A stretch of 64,000 bases of DNA from Motacilla alba alba (GCF_015832195.1 NC_052021.1:30406786-30470785), one strand, 5' to 3'; shown: positions 36,301-50,229, counted from the stretch's first letter. Notes: generated by a model not told the origin, from the sequence alone. Program-made: numbers and translations.

Positions 36301-38869
36301 CCTCTCCTTTTTTATTTTTTTCCTTCCAATACTGGTTGCTGCTGCATATGATTCAGACTAAATTTTCCTTTTTCTCCTTCAAGTGTTGAATCAAGATATT
36401 TAGGCCAGCAAAAGAGACCCGTATTCCTTCCCTGCCACTGTCTTTGAGTCCACGTATTTCAGCACCATTTTACAAGAGTGAATAGAGTCAGATAAGCAGT
36501 GGAACAGATTTACAGGTCTCCTGTTTCCTTCTCCCTCACTCACAGACTCTTCCATTAAATCAAGTGCAGACATAGCTTGAAATTAAAGGACTTGTGTCAC
36601 CACAAGAGAAAATGGATATAAATAAATCTACCTCTTCCTAATTTTCTTTGTTGGTTTTGTGAACCAGTTGTTCCAGGTGACATGAGAATGAAGACACTGA
36701 CAGCTGTGAAGCAGTCATGAGGTAAGAGTCCAGATGCTGCAATGGGTTTTGCAAAAGCCAACTGATGGACTTTCTGTGCAGTGGAAACACATGGGGGCCA
36801 CATTCATGAAAGGGCCATCCATCTCAGGCCTGTATCATATACCAGGGGTTTAATCAGGCTTTAAAAATGCAGTAGAAAAGAGAGATGCAGTGAGGACTAA
36901 TCACCTTGATCATGTTTTTCAAAGCAGTGCTAGTGAGTGCTAGTGAACACACCTCCTTCCACGTCCTAGTGCACCACAGTGAGTCAGATTTATTAGAAAC
37001 AAGGGGGGGCGTGTTATTTAACATAAGAATATTGAAAAAAACCACCCTCCATTGGTCTTCCCAATAGGCATGGAGTCAGAATCGCTGCTCTCCGTGTAGA
37101 TGTGTAATTCAGACACACACATTATTGCAGACCCTCAGAGCAGAGCTCAGCTATCCCCACTCCCTGCACTCAGCCACATTTCTGTGGCTGCCTCTGGTCC
37201 ACTTCAACGCACAGCCATGCAGCCGAGCTGGAACAACCCCTGTGTCCCAGCACACACGCTGCTGCCTGGCTGCCCCTGCTCCTGCAGGAGCTGGCTGAGC
37301 GTGCCTCCCGTTGCCAGGATCGTGGAGCCTGCGGGAGCTGCTCATGAACACTAGGTAGCTCCGTGGGATTTCCAAACTCCAGACAGATCTGTCGTAACTC
37401 TTTTGATCAATAGCTTTGCCCTTTCAAGAATTAAATATTTGAAACCATACAGGGCAACATCAGCATGCTGGAGTCATACTTTTGTCCCACAGGGCAACAC
37501 TGTGGGTGACTCCACATATCTCGAGGTACATACAGATATGAGATAAGAGGAGCAGTGGAGCTGTTGGGTGCACGTGCTGATTTCCAGTGCAACTCGTACT
37601 TGAGCTCTTCAAGATCTGCCCTCTTCATTCAGGCACCTCTATAAAAATAACTCACCAAACACAGTCCGTGCTCCCTGTGGAGTCTCCCATGAAGGTAAAT
37701 CCCGCTGATCAGTCTCATCCTGAGGCACAGCAGAAACAGCACTATCCCAGTGCTGCTGCAGTGAGTGGTGCTTCACAAAGTGGGCACTTAGACAGATGCC
37801 TTCATTTGTCCTCGGGAGAGAGGAGTTGCTGTTGGCATTAAAAACGTTCTGTATCATAAAAGTTCTGCCTTCCACCGACCATCAGCCTTGTTGTGATGTT
37901 TGCGTTGTCCTTATGATGATCATTAGTGGGAGGCTGGGCAGGGATGTGAAGTGCACTTAGAACTGAGCATAATCTGGTCTGTTTACATCAGTGCTTGCAC
38001 AGAAGAGTTCAAACAACAAGCAGGGCAGATGCTCCTTAGGAGCCTCATCTCTCTGCTAAGGCTCTGGTTTCCAGGAAGCAATTTCTCCCTCAAGAATTAT
38101 TTAATCAGAGAAAAATCTTCCGGTACTTACTGACACAACTGCTGCTGTATAGAACTTGTATTACAAAGAAAGGAACCACAACATGGAATGGCTCTGAAGG
38201 CTGAATGTTTTTCTGAAGCTACAGGAGAAAGGCTGTGGAAGATTGTACATAGCAGTGCCACCTGCTATGCAAAATAACTTTCAAAGGTCAAACCTTTGAC
38301 ACTTAATCAGGTACAAAAGGCATTTATTGTAGCAATTTTACCCCCAAGGTATTATTCATTAAATGCATTTCTCATCTATTTCCTATGTTCAGGAAATGCA
38401 TTCTAGGCAGTCTGCAAGCTCTGCTATTGCAGGCCTTTTCTGTGTGGCTGTGGAAAGAAATAAATTGGTACTATAAAAAAAGAAGAAAAGAGTAGTGTCT
38501 ATGCTCCACTTACAAGAAGGTGCATGTTAATTTGATTTGCTTCATGTGGATTTAATCAATGCAAATATAGATGGAGGAAGAGTGTCAGTGGGAGTAATGG
38601 GTCGTTTTTATTTCTCTTTCATTGCTTGACCTGATGAATCGATCTACCCCGTTGCTAGGAAAATCAGAATCATGCTGACATGAGCATCTGTCCTATGTAG
38701 ACAGGAGAGAGTTTATGCTGTAATCTAGCGCTTAAAATTCACAAACTTTCCACAAGTGGCTGGTGCTTCACACAGTTCCTTACAAGGGGGAAAACAATGG
38801 TGTGGCGAAAGAGATGAGGTTCCCTCGGGTTCTTCTGTAGGGGCTTTTGAGATCCCGAGAAAAGCGAGA
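33366..38869. other. Non-coding stretch between the divergent PRDX3 and GRK5 genes
   Basis: I found no exon, RNA gene or recognisable transposon in these 5.5 kb. Open frames are short, and their translations resemble no protein I know. Distal regulatory elements for either gene could be here, but none is demonstrable by eye. Confidence 0.5.
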
Positions 38870-39258
38870 AGCCCCGGCCCGAGGAGAAGGGCGGGAAGTG
38901 GAAGACATCTGTCGAGCGTAGGCGACCCCTTCCCACGAGTGTGGCCACCTGCGGGGGCGTGACAAGCACGAAGAGCCGGGCCGGGGAGCCCTGGGGACCG
39001 CGGGCAGGACAAGCGGAGCCCCGGGCCGCCGCCGCGGGATGGACAAGCGGCACCAGGGCTGCGCCGGGGCCAGCACCGCGGGAGCCCCGAGCATCCCCGG
39101 CGGCGAACACCCACCCCCACCGCCCGGAACGCTCTGGCCGGCCCCTGTCCGTGCCCCTGCCCGTGCTCTCCCCCTCCCCGAGGCCAACAGTGACCGTCCC
39201 TCCCTGGGGACCCTGCGCGGCTGCGGAACCGGCGCCAGGTGCGGCGGGGCGCCCCAGG

Positions 39259-39304
39259 ACTACACGTCCCGGCGTGCCCGGCCCGGCGGAGCCGGCGCCT
39301 GCGC
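39259..39304 (+). promoter_or_regulatory. ZNF143-like (ACTACANNTCCC) motif with adjacent NRF1-like site
   Basis: ACTACACGTCCC at 39259-39270 is followed directly by GGCGTGCC at 39271-39278. Together they fit the long SBS form ACTACAnnTCCCnnnnTGCC known for ZNF143/THAP11 promoters. GCGCCTGCGC at 39295-39304 resembles an NRF1 site. Both lie about 300-345 bp upstream of the GRK5 start codon. Confidence 0.55.
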
Positions 39305-39603
39305 GGGGCTGCGGGGCCGCTCCGCGGTGCCACACCCCCGGGGGAGGGAGGCAGGAGCGCCCGAGCCCTCAAACCACCGGGGGAGCCGGCGGGGCGGAGG
39401 ATGGAGTAGCGGGGCGCGGCGGAGCAGGCAGTGCGGGGAGCGCCGCCTCCGCCCGGGGAGCGCGGGGGAGCGGGCGGGCAGGCGGGGATGATGCGCGGGG
39501 GGACAGCGCGCTAGGGGCAGGAGGCGGGTGGTCGCCCGGAGACTCCGCACCTCGGAGTGACGTCCTGCTGCAGTGCCGCTGCCTGCGCTGCCCGAGCTCG
39601 TCA

Positions 39604-39655
39604 ATGGAGCTGGAAAACATCGTTGCCAACACCGTTTTGCTGAAAGCCAGGGAAG
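39604..39655 (+). CDS. GRK5: G protein-coupled receptor kinase 5, coding exon 1 only (partial)
   Basis: The exon encodes MELENIVANTVLLKAREG, with the last codon split G|GT at the donor GAAG/gtgaga. This is the invariant N-terminus of GRK5, and the position next to PRDX3 in divergent orientation agrees with vertebrate synteny. This segment forms the receptor-contacting N-terminal helix of GRK4-subfamily kinases. The RH, kinase and C-terminal membrane-binding parts would be encoded beyond the window. Exon 2, expected to begin with the basic GGKRKGKSKKWK-type calmodulin and phosphoinositide-binding stretch, was looked for and not seen. The ATG has T at -3 but G at +4. Confidence 0.95.
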
Positions 39656-41560
39656 GTGAGAGAGCGGCGGGAGGGGAGAGGGGGCTGGAGCATCCTTGTC
39701 GCAGTCGCCCCTCCGCGGAGCGATGCCCGCGGGATGCGGGCGGGCACCCGGTGGGGATGCGCGCCGGTCCCGCCGGCGGCGGCTGTCGGGGTGCCATGTG
39801 GCTGTGCCGGCGTTGGAAACGGCTTGTTTGAGACAGAGCCACGGTGAAAAGGAAAATACCGCTGTTTTTCCCTGTGCGCGGGGGTTTGGGAAAGGAAGTG
39901 AATGAGATTGCAGAGATTACAATATTCACCCATCTCTTCCTTCCCCCTTCCCGCCGCCCCCCCTCAAATCTGGTCCCACAGATTGTGCTATTTCAGCGTC
40001 TATTGTTAAAGGTCAGCTGCAGATGCATTCATTCAAAAGGGCTTAGCAAATCTGCAAATAGCTTTCCGCGCCGTGTGGTGAGACCGGCAGGATCGTATCG
40101 CTTCCCCGTGCAGTCATTGCCTTATTCGGCGTTATTAGGTGAGATCATGTTGCTGCAAACATGCCCATTGTTGAGAGCGTGTTTATCCCCGGCCGGAGCC
40201 GGACGGAGGGGCTGGGGGCTCGTTCCCCGCCCGCGGGTGGCGCGGGGGTCTCCGAGCGGGGGCTGTCCCCCGCGGCACCGGGGATGCTCCGGGCGATGCC
40301 GGAGCCGCCGGCGCGGAGCCGCCGGCGCTCGGCGCGGGGCGCCCTGCAAAGACGCTCGGCTGCCGGCTGCATCCCCGTCCCGACCCCGAGGGCTCGCAGA
40401 ACCGAACCTCGACAACCACCGGTGGATCGGGCTCCCGGGGCTTTCTTTCCCCCCGTCGGGAGCGGACGCGGTTTCCTCTCCCCGCGCGGGCGGAAATCCT
40501 CCCGCGGCCGCGGGACGCGGAGCCGGGCGCTGGGCACGGCGGGGCCGGGGCTCGGGGCTCGGGGCTGCCCGCGGAGCCCCGTCCGCCCGGGAGCATCCCT
40601 CCGGCTGGAGCGGGAGCGCCACGCACAAGCAACACGTCTTACGGCTGCGGCACCGCTGCCAAGACGCGATCGCCTTCCGTCTGCTCCAAGCCATTTTTAT
40701 GTTTGTGTTTATTTACTTGCTTGCTGCTTAAAATAAGGCATTTTTCCAAGCCCTTGGTCAGAGTTTCTTCCCTGCAAGCACTTGCTGGACCAGGCGTTTT
40801 TAGGTGCGGTACAACCTGCAGCCTGCTCTCCACTACCGGAGCGCTGGAGCTGCCTGCGAGCGAGGCTGGGCAGCGCTTGGGTGGGCTTCAGCTCCGGCCC
40901 CTCTGCAGCCGTGGAACGACGAGTAAAGCAGCGTTCATTTTCTAAGAGAGATCATTCAAATAGTCCGCCCCTGGAGCGATCCTTTTGCTGGGAAAATAAC
41001 TCAAATTGTAAAATAGTGTTTATATAACTCGCAGGCTGTTGAACTTTTGAGGTTTAGCTAAAGAGTAAAGTCCTGAGATCCTCCCAAAAAAGCTCTACAA
41101 ATAATAAGGGCAAAGGTGTTCAGATCAGTGAATTATAACTTTTTGACTTCTGATGGAGATATTTTCTTTTCTGTTGTCATTTTTAATGTTGTTTAGGATG
41201 CAGTTGTTGCTACCAGTCATACAATGGCGGTTTAGATTTCAGTAGACTTTAGGAACACTTTAAAGGACTGGTATTAATTACAGTTATTGTGTGTTGTGTT
41301 GTTTACAGAGAGCTGATATTTTGCAACTAATTTTCAATGTGCCGCTCAGTTTTATGGTCCTTTTCTACCATTCTCAGGAAGATGGTTACAGTCATGTTGC
41401 TTTATTGTGTTAGAATTGCATTAAAGAAGCTGTTAGCTATAATCCAAATGGCAGAAATTTATCAAGATTTCCTCCAAACTACATTCCAAGTGTTTTTTAA
41501 ACCATGTATGAACCTCCAACAACATTTTTGGAGGCCTGGTGCTAATTTATTTCAAAGCAC

Positions 41561-41583
41561 TTTTTTTTTTTTTTTTTTTTTTT
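41561..41583. repeat. T23 homopolymer
   Basis: An uninterrupted run of 23 T in GRK5 intron 1, flanked by AAAGCAC and GGAGGGG. CR1 elements have no poly(A) tail, so it is not their footprint. Confidence 0.95.
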
Positions 41584-42235
41584 GGAGGGGATATGAATTT
41601 TTTTTAAAGGAAGAACAAGGGCAAATGATGTACCTGACTAGAGCCACAATTATTACTGCTGGATGAGATAGGTTGCCACACTTTAGTTACTGTTACAGAC
41701 TGCTGTGAGTAAAGTTGTTTTAAAATTTGCAGCGAGTAATGTAGGTGGCTTTCATTGCAGATGAAGAAGGCAGACAACATATGTAAGACCAAGAGTAAAA
41801 GCAAGTTAATATATTGAAGATCATGGTATCTAAAAATAAGTTTGTTCCAGGTTCTGCAGACTCCATCAACAGATTTAGCTGGGTGAATGTGTAGCCAAAG
41901 CCAAGTATGTGCCTGTGTGTTTCCACTTGTGAAGTCAAAATCAAAAGCTGTATTAGCTCAGTCACATGCTGGTTGGTGCCTGCAGTGTGGTCCTTAGGAG
42001 AAGAAAAATCATGGAACCTCTCTGCAAATGTTAGTAAAGGCAGAAATTTTGTCAGAATTGCAAGGGAGCACAAACCTACTCTCAGTAGCAGAGGGAATGT
42101 CAAAGTGAGGTTTAGGCAGAGCTGCAGTGTGAAATCCAGCAGTGAGGACATTTGAGGGAGTCAGTGGCCACCACAAATGTTTTATAGCAAATATTGGTTT
42201 AAATTTTGCAACTCTTTTGCTCTGGCCTTGGTAGG

Positions 42236-42236
<1 letters not shown>

Positions 42237-42268
<32 letters not shown>
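42237..42268. repeat. T32 homopolymer followed by C5
   Basis: A run of 32 T followed by CCCCC in GRK5 intron 1. Length may be unreliable in assembly. A shorter T17 run lies at 58291-58307. Confidence 0.95.
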
Positions 42269-42269
<1 letters not shown>

Positions 42270-42962
42270 CCCCCTGTAGTCCCTTGTCTAAATTCCTTCA
42301 CCCCTGATGTAAAGTGAGCTTTTTAGCTGAAATACCAGGGGGCAAATTTTATAACTGCTACACAAATACTTGCACTTAAATCCTGATGATCACAATGAGA
42401 AGCACACCCAGAATTAACTGATGCCATGTGGTACATGAGTAATCTTATTAGAGCAACAAAAAGAGTAAATGTGGTTCACATACAAAAATGCATTTCAGTG
42501 AATAATTTTGAGCAGAGAATAAATTTCAGGACATTTTAATATTTTTGCAGAATATGAAGGTTTTGACACAAAATTACACGTAAGTTACTTGTTATACTCA
42601 GAAGTCTGTCAGTTTGAACACGTAAGAATGGAGATTTATTGCATTTGAAAGTCCATTCATTATTTATTAGGAGCAAATTTATGCTTTTTCCTCAACTGTA
42701 ATTTCTCATTTCTTGAATGCAAAGTCCCATTTCACAAATCGCTAATCCCTTTTCAGACTGAACAGAAAATACATCTGGTTTAATTATAGGAACCAAATAG
42801 GTATTTGGGAACTATCTAGTATTGCCTGGGGAGAAGAATAAGCTAAGAAGGGAAGGCAAGAAAGATGAGAGTCATAAAAAGAAAATCAAAACAGTAACAA
42901 TTGCAGTCATTTTGGGTTGAGTAAGAACCCCAGATTATGAGGTGATGAAACATTTATCTGGA

Positions 42963-43222
42963 TCTTCATGGCATGATAGAATGGTTGGGTTGGAAGGGAC
43001 CTTAAATCCCATCCACTGCCACCCCCTGCCGTGGTCAGGGACACCTTCCACTATCCCAGAGTGCTCTAAGCCCTGTCCAACCTGGCCTTGGGCACTGCCA
43101 GGGATTGGGATCCACAGCTTCTCTGGGCACCCTGCGCTAAGGCCTCACCACCCTGCCAGGGAACAATTCCTTCCCAAATCCCATCTAACCCTGCCCTCTG
43201 GCAGTCTAAAGCCATTTCACTG
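42963..43222 (-). mobile_element. CR1 LINE copy in GRK5 intron 1
   Basis: Antisense CR1 3' region with its terminus: ATAGAATGGTTGGGTTGGAAGGGACCTTAAATCCCATCCACTGCCACCCCCTGCC near 42974, through CTTCTCTGGGCACC, to CTAAAGCCATTTCAC near 43206. It is antisense to GRK5 and among the best preserved copies here. Confidence 0.95.
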
Positions 43223-46200
43223 ACCTTTCTTTTCATCAGCCTTCATGTTCCGGAATGTCAGCAGTGGTGGCTGAGGCACAGAACCAGCCATGGGCACTGG
43301 AGGTGCTCCAGCTGCCAGCAGCCAGGCCAGGCTGGGCAGGGAGTCCCAGGTCACCTTCCAAATTTGTGCTTGTTTGACAGAGGGCATCATCAGGAACAAG
43401 GAGCCAGGAGAGACCAAGAACTGGGTCTCCCAAGGTCTCAGAAGAACTTTAGCAATCCTAATCCAGAATTTCAATTGTATATACAGAGTCTTGAGTGTAC
43501 CCTTGCCTGTCAAAGCAATAAGCTGATAAAAGACAAGTCTTTCGAAGAGGCTGATAATTAAACCACAGTGTTTGTAATAAGAATAAGCAATATGGTCTGA
43601 AAAGCATGACCAAGGCATGGTGATTACGTGAATACTCTTCCTCATGAACTGTTCCTTCCCAGCCATAAGATCAGCCTTCCCTGATGTTTCCTGCTGCTTC
43701 TGTGGGCATGAGCTTCCTCAGACAACCCGAAACACATTCCAAAACAGAAATACAACTTGACTCTGAAATTGCAAAATCCTTCAAAGATTTGTGCAAACAG
43801 ACAATTCTCACCACTTTGAAGTTTTAATGATAACTCTGATGTCTAATTTGGTCATTAGTTTAAAAGCAGCCACTTTGAAAGATGAACTGATGAACTATGT
43901 TTTTTGTCAAACCTAAAGTTTCTGAAGCTCAAAGTTTACCACGTAAAAGGGGAAAAAAAAAATCTTCAAACACTGAAACACAATGCAAATGATTTTTTCC
44001 CTTTTTAGGTAGGCTGGAATTCTAAAATAAGCTTATTTATGGCACCCAAGCAGAGCCTTCTATTGGCCTAGATGAAAGGGGCGACCTTTTATATGCTCAG
44101 AATTTTTTGATGCATGCACACTGATGCCATATAACATGCAAAATGTTCACAAATTGCTGTATTTTTAGCGTTCTTTTGCAGGATGATCACAGGAGAGATT
44201 TGTGTGTGTCCGTACTGGCAGAAGACTAGCAATAAATCCTAAACATGAAGCGTGGTTGCTTTCCAAGAACTTGGCTGAGGAGCAGTTGGAAAAAGGGCAG
44301 GAGAACAATGAAAAGCATATTTTGAAGGAAAGAAGGTGGCTGTAGTGGCAGCCAAAACTCTATGGAGAATATGGTTATTGCAACTTCATTAACCAGTGCA
44401 CTGAATGCAGGATCTAAGGTGCTGTCCTCCACCCCTTGAAGTAAACCCAAAATGCCTTGTATGAAAAGCATTGTGAGCAGAGGAAGCTTTCGTGTGGGGT
44501 CTCAGTTTAGTTTTCTTTTTAGAGTTCAAGAGAAACTCACCACTGTAATAGCTTTCAAAAAAAAGTAATTCAAGAATGGAGTCAGCCATTGCTTCAGATG
44601 CAACAGGGTGCTTTCAAGCAGTAGTTTAAAAAAATTTGTGTCCTTGAACCATTTCGTCCTGGGGAGAAAAAGGTACTCAGAAGAGTCAAGACTATCTCAT
44701 TATATTTTAGTCAAGGAAGCTCAGAAAAGATGATTTTTCAGGCCTTTCTGAAAAGAATGTGTGAGTCTGAATCACGTCAAAGATTCTTTTTAGAGAAGGT
44801 AATTAGTTCTGTCGCCACACCTGGCTTAGGGCAAATGTGTGTGCATGTAGAACTGGCTTGGAATATACTTCCCATGTTGGTTTTTTTAACATTTTTTGAT
44901 AGCAGGGCTGATGCAGAGCAAGTTGTAGCTATGCTCTTGGTGGACACTCTGGGGTTCTCCAATCTGCAGACATGGGCAGCAGGGCTGGGGATGTGGCAGT
45001 GCTGGAGAAATCAAGAGCTCTTCCATCCAAACTTTTTCACTGGAGAGAGGACCATGCTTCTTCCTGTGTTGTTGTGTGGAACTGTTATGGCCTGATTGCT
45101 GTCTGTCTTGTTGGGTTTGTAGGCATTTAAAAAATATTTAGTAGCGAGCCAGGTTATTAACACAGAGAACCTATTATGTAGTAAAACTTTTAGTACAAAT
45201 GTTAACTGTGGAGGTTTGAGTAGAACTACTTACATCTGCTCCATTAATCTCATGGGATTGCTTTCCTCAAGTGCAAAATAATAAATCTAAGAAGAGACTG
45301 CCTGTCTCTGTTATCAGTATGTTCTTTCTCTGAGAAGGTTTTAACTTAGTGTTGCTGAAATTATCCCCTCAGAAAAGAATTTTCAGTACTTATACAAGAC
45401 ATTGACATAACTTCGACTCTTTTTTTTTTGTCTGAGTAAAGAATACTCTGAGAACTTAGTCAAAAATACCCAAAAGAGGTGGTTTTTGTGATGCTCTGCT
45501 GAGTGTTGCCAGAGCAGCAGCACGTGGACCAAACCAGCCCATGTGTCTTTGTGATAAACAGCTCCAGAATGAAACTTTTAAACACAGTCATGCCCCAAGA
45601 TGAGCCCTACCTGTCCATGCCTTTGTCCCAAGGGCATGAGCTGCCCCAATTTGAAGGAGAAATTGCTTAAGAGGAATTCAGCAGCTCTGACTTTGCTGCT
45701 TTAGGCCCTGTGGGTATGTTACACCTGCTTGGAGGCTGATACTGCTTCCTTTTTGCTTTATACCTGTGGACAGCACAATGTGTTACTCCTGGAAAAAATA
45801 CACAAGACTCCACAATCGCATCCTGGCTGATTCTTGGAAGATGAGCTCCCTTCCAGGTACTGCTGTGCTAGCTGAGAGCTGCCAGTGATCTCTTCCCAGC
45901 TCAGAGGATGAAGACCTGTGTGCTGAGGACTTGGATGTTTGCAGGGAAGGGTCTGAAGCCCCAGCTGTGTAGTCAGACTTACTGCAGATGTGTTCTGGTC
46001 CCCAGAAACCTCAAAACTGACTGCTAGGATGGGGCAGGGTCCTCCTGCATGGGTAGAGGCACCAGTTGTGGTTTTGTTGTTCAGCTGACTGAGTCTTCTC
46101 CCACACTGGTTTTCTGCCACTGTTACTCTGTGGATGACTTCTGGTTTTATTGATCCAGGGAAAGCTACATCACATCAGGATCCATATTGTTGCACTGAAA

Positions 46201-49200
46201 AACTTTAAAAGCAGACTGGTTTATCAAAGCAGTTACTGTGCTTATGTAAAAATCCAACCAAATAAACGCAGGACAGAAAATTGGGAGTTAGGGGTTTAAC
46301 TCATGCTCATCTGAGCTCTTCCCCTGCATCTTTATTTTGAAAATATTCTGTGTGCTCTGTGAGTTTTTGTGTGGCAGTGGGGAAGAAAATAATTGGTTAC
46401 CCCCTATTTTTACTGGCATGTAATCTAAACAATAACAAGATGATATAATCCTAGTATTTCTTTAAGACCACAGGATGTGAAATTAAATTAAAAGGCCAGG
46501 AAAATAAAGAACCCTGCAGTTTGATTACACTCAGCTGGATTATCTTTGTAATTATTTTCCTTGGAAGATTTAAAAATGCGTACGGCTTTGTGAAAAAGAT
46601 TAAGTAGGGAAACCAAAATTAAAGTAAACAATCTAAAGAAAATATTGCAAAGATGATGGGTGTTTTACTTAATTTAAAAAAATGCACCAAGTTGCCTGTT
46701 AAAAATGAAAGGATGGAACAAAACACAGGTGAGGAGGAAGATGGATGAGGCTGTTCCACTGGCTCAGCTGCTTCTAGCTCATATAATGTCCTTTCAGACT
46801 TTCTTAAAAAACTGTCAAAAGCAGTTGCTTAGGGAGGAAGGGCAGGCTGAAAGGAGCAGAGTTACACACAGGTACACTCAAGCCTCAATTCAGACCTGGG
46901 AGCAAATAATGCAAATAGTGAAGATTGTCTGTGTTCCAGGATGAGAATAGTTATTCACAGAGAAGTTTCTGGTGGTACAGCCAAGGCTGAAAAAATCTCT
47001 ATATCCATCATTTCCAGCACCTAGGGATGTGTTTGCTATGCATGAGTAGTCCCATGGACTTCATGGGCTCTGCTTGCTGGTTGGAAATGCAGCTTGTTTG
47101 TGCTCAGGGATCAGCCAGCTCTCAATGCAGCAGAGCTGTTCCAGGCAGTAAAACCACATGGATAGAGCTAAGGGGAAACTACTGGAAGCCACTGGGAAAG
47201 GCCTACTACGTCATCTTGTCCCTGGCCTGCCGTGTACTTTTTAAGGTATGAAACATTTTGGTATAAAAATGACTCCATTTATGGGTTTGTCTCTCTCTAG
47301 ATTTTTTTTAATGAGCCCAAGAAATCTTGGTTATATTTTATTCTTACTCCCATCTCCTTTACTCCTGCAATCCCTTTTTGTACAGTTTTCATTTTTCCAG
47401 GTACTTTCTGTTCCTCACCAGTTATAGTCTTGCCAAGTTGAGCAGGATTTGTTCTTTCCTTCTTCCAGCCTGTCAGCTTGGATGGCCCAGCTCAGATTTT
47501 GTGCATTTAGCGTTGGGGTTCCCTCCTGGTGGTGGGTTCCTTGGCCATGCAGGGAGGCTGAACCTGCTCCTCACCCTGCCCCACCTCAAAACCAGCCAGA
47601 ACAGCTTCTGTGGTGGGGCAGGCCCTGGGGAAGGGGCAAGAACCCCAGGGTGTTTTATCAGGGTATTTCTGAGCAGTTTCTCCTGCTGGGGTTGCTGGTG
47701 GAGCTCCCTGTTGTCCCCAGGATGCCGGAGAGGCGGTGAATAAGCTGGAGCAGCTATTTTTTGCCTAGGTTGAGTATTCTCTTGGGTCTCGTTGAGTGCA
47801 TGATTTCACTATGAGCCTGCCTTTCCTGGTAGGCTGAGGTTATGTTGCAAGTTCTAGAAGTTACCGTATTTTTCATACAATACCTCTTTTGCTTTACTGC
47901 TCAAAGAGACAATCTTTGCCTTGTGTGGGTGTGGAGAATGATGACTTTTTGGATGCTGTTTGCTGGTTCCCAGTGCTCCTGAACCCGTCCCTTTTTCCTA
48001 GCATCATTCTCCCAGTGAATAAATTGGGATGATTTTATTTCCTCTGCCTGTTGGAGTAGTCTAAACTTTTCTAGACCAAAATTCCCATATTTTGTTCTTC
48101 CCACTTCTCTGTCTAGTTTATTTTCCCCGTCTTCTGTTTCTGACACCACCTTTGAATTTGAGAAGTCTTTGATGTGCTGTTTAAAACACATTTAATTAGT
48201 TTGGATTAAATGTCATTTTCCTGGCCACATGTAAGGCTTTATGTATTTACACACTCCTATTATCCTTGGTTGCTCTTTCGTCAGTGTTTAGTCTGTGTGA
48301 CAAGGCTCCTGTCTAAAATTACTGAAACTGTTCTTTTTTTCCTCTCCATGCATGTGTTAGGAGAGGCCTTCATGGCTCTATAGGAAGTCTTTATTTACAG
48401 TGAAAGCTTTAGACTCTGCCTGCCTCAGAGTTCTCCCTCAATTTTATCTTGTGTGTCCCAGGAAAGGGACTGCCTGCCAGGAGAATGAAGAAATTCCGTA
48501 ACATTACAGTGCTGTTCACTCAGCAGCATCTGCAGAAGGCACTGATGGAAGATCTCCTCTTGTGGGGAGAAAAAATGGTTACTAAAGGAGAGAAATGCAG
48601 CTGGAAGAAGAGGAGATTCAGAAACAAAGGGACGATGTCAACGATGCCAAGTGAAAACAACACCAGTGAGTCCTCCGTGACACTTCCGTCAAAATATTCC
48701 TGCAGGCAGTGCAAGGGAACTGACACCTTTAACAAGCTGATGAGTTGGAAAGAATGGATGCCAGGCTAAATCATCATTTAGCCAAGGTTGCCAGAATCTC
48801 TGTGGAAGATATAGATATGTGTAGATACATATTCATTCATGTTGGTGTTGTTTAATGCTTGTGCTTAGCCCTCTGCTGATTTCATCTTCCTCTTCCCTCT
48901 TAGGTTAGGTCTTGTTTCTTCCTGGGGATGAAGGCTGTATTGTTAATCTCTTTCAGCCAACGTTCTCTCTTCCATCTTCTTCAGTTTTGGTTGTTATAGA
49001 CGTGGTTTCTTTATTTTCCCAGTGCTCTGGGTCTCTATGAAGTAGGAGAGGTTTTAGTGAAAAGAGCTCTGGAAATCAGTAGGGTTGCTTTTTGGAGGGG
49101 TGATCTTGCCACTTGCACAGCAAACCTTTCTCCTGCAGCAATCAGTGGAACAACCTACTTTTCCTCTTTTGTTGCACAGAAATGCAGCTGCTCACCATGC

Positions 49201-50229
49201 AAGTTTTGCAGAGGAGATTTTACTTGGCTATCAGTTATGGAAAATTAAGGGAATCTGGACCCTCATCCTTAATCTTACTATGAGAGGAGGGATAGTTGCC
49301 CAGTGCAACATTTGGAAGCTGTGAAAAAGCTTACAAATACAGGAGTTTGGACAAATCTATGAATAAACCCTTTCTATCTCCGTCCTTAGCAATTCCACAT
49401 CTACATTCCATCTTTGCATCATGGTTTTGTGTTTTCTGAGGATGCCAAATTATAAATCATACACTGAGTGAGAATTCCTCCTGAAGCACACATCTGGGGA
49501 AGTTTGTGCTTTGTTTATTTCAGCAGCAGCAGAGTTTTGGGAAGAACTACCCAGATGATTTACATATGATGTACGGTTCTCTCAGGGTTGCCATACACCT
49601 GTCCTGGAAGCTTTGTGTGTTTAGTGTGCATCTCCTTTCACTCTTTGCTGGGTGAGAGACAGGAATGGTTCAGGAATTTAAAAAACCCACAAAACTTTAG
49701 CACTCTGCTTTGGAGAGCTGGTGACAGAACAGAAAAGCATTTGAAGTAAATCTTCTTCTTGTCACATGTCACTGATGGACACTGAACAGCAGCAGGTGCC
49801 TGTGGAAAGGCTTGGATAGCACAATCCCTCCTCAGGCTGATTTTTTCAGCCTCCCATCCAAGGGACTTACTGAGCAGAAGGGACCCTGTGGGACTTAACA
49901 GAGGGATCTGTCCTTTGTGAATTTATTTAATCCATTTCTTTGGATCGCATTTCTGCTTTTGGCCTGAGCAGCTTTCTGTGGTGATGAGTTCCATCATGTA
50001 AGAAAAGCATGCAAGCCTCCCCACATGTGTCCTTCGTGAGGCACTTGGTCAATGTATGACTTATGTTTTGGCAGCCTCAGAAAGCAGTCATTGTGAAGAC
50101 GTGGAAGTGTCTTGGAGGGGGAAGAAAGGGAATTATCCACAAATCAATCAAATATTTCTGGGTTTTTGCTGTGTTGGTTTGGTTTTAACTTTTTTTTTTT
50201 TTAACATGTTGATTTCATTGTTTCTGTGA

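Larger units (their letters stand above)
38870..40640 (+). promoter_or_regulatory. GRK5: GRK5 CpG island, promoter and 5' UTR
   Basis: A long, CpG-dense island of about 1.8 kb surrounds GRK5 exon 1. Long open frames on both strands here are by-products of high GC content. A CRE-like TGACGTC lies at 39558-39564, 40 bp before the start codon. The ZNF143-like and NRF1-like motifs listed separately make 39.25-39.45 kb a plausible core promoter region (inference). Confidence 0.8.

Noticed and set aside
38725..40736. Long open frames of 150-296 codons on both strands around GRK5 exon 1
   Set aside because: They lie in a CpG island with few stop codons, overlap each other in all frames and have Ala/Arg/Pro/Gly-rich compositions without domains. 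Only the 52-nt GRK5 exon is supported.
48449..48769. A 106-codon open frame preceded by a CCCAG acceptor-like site in GRK5 intron 1
   Set aside because: It has no recognisable domain, no convincing partner exon, and a Lys/Thr/Ser-rich composition usual for intronic chance frames.
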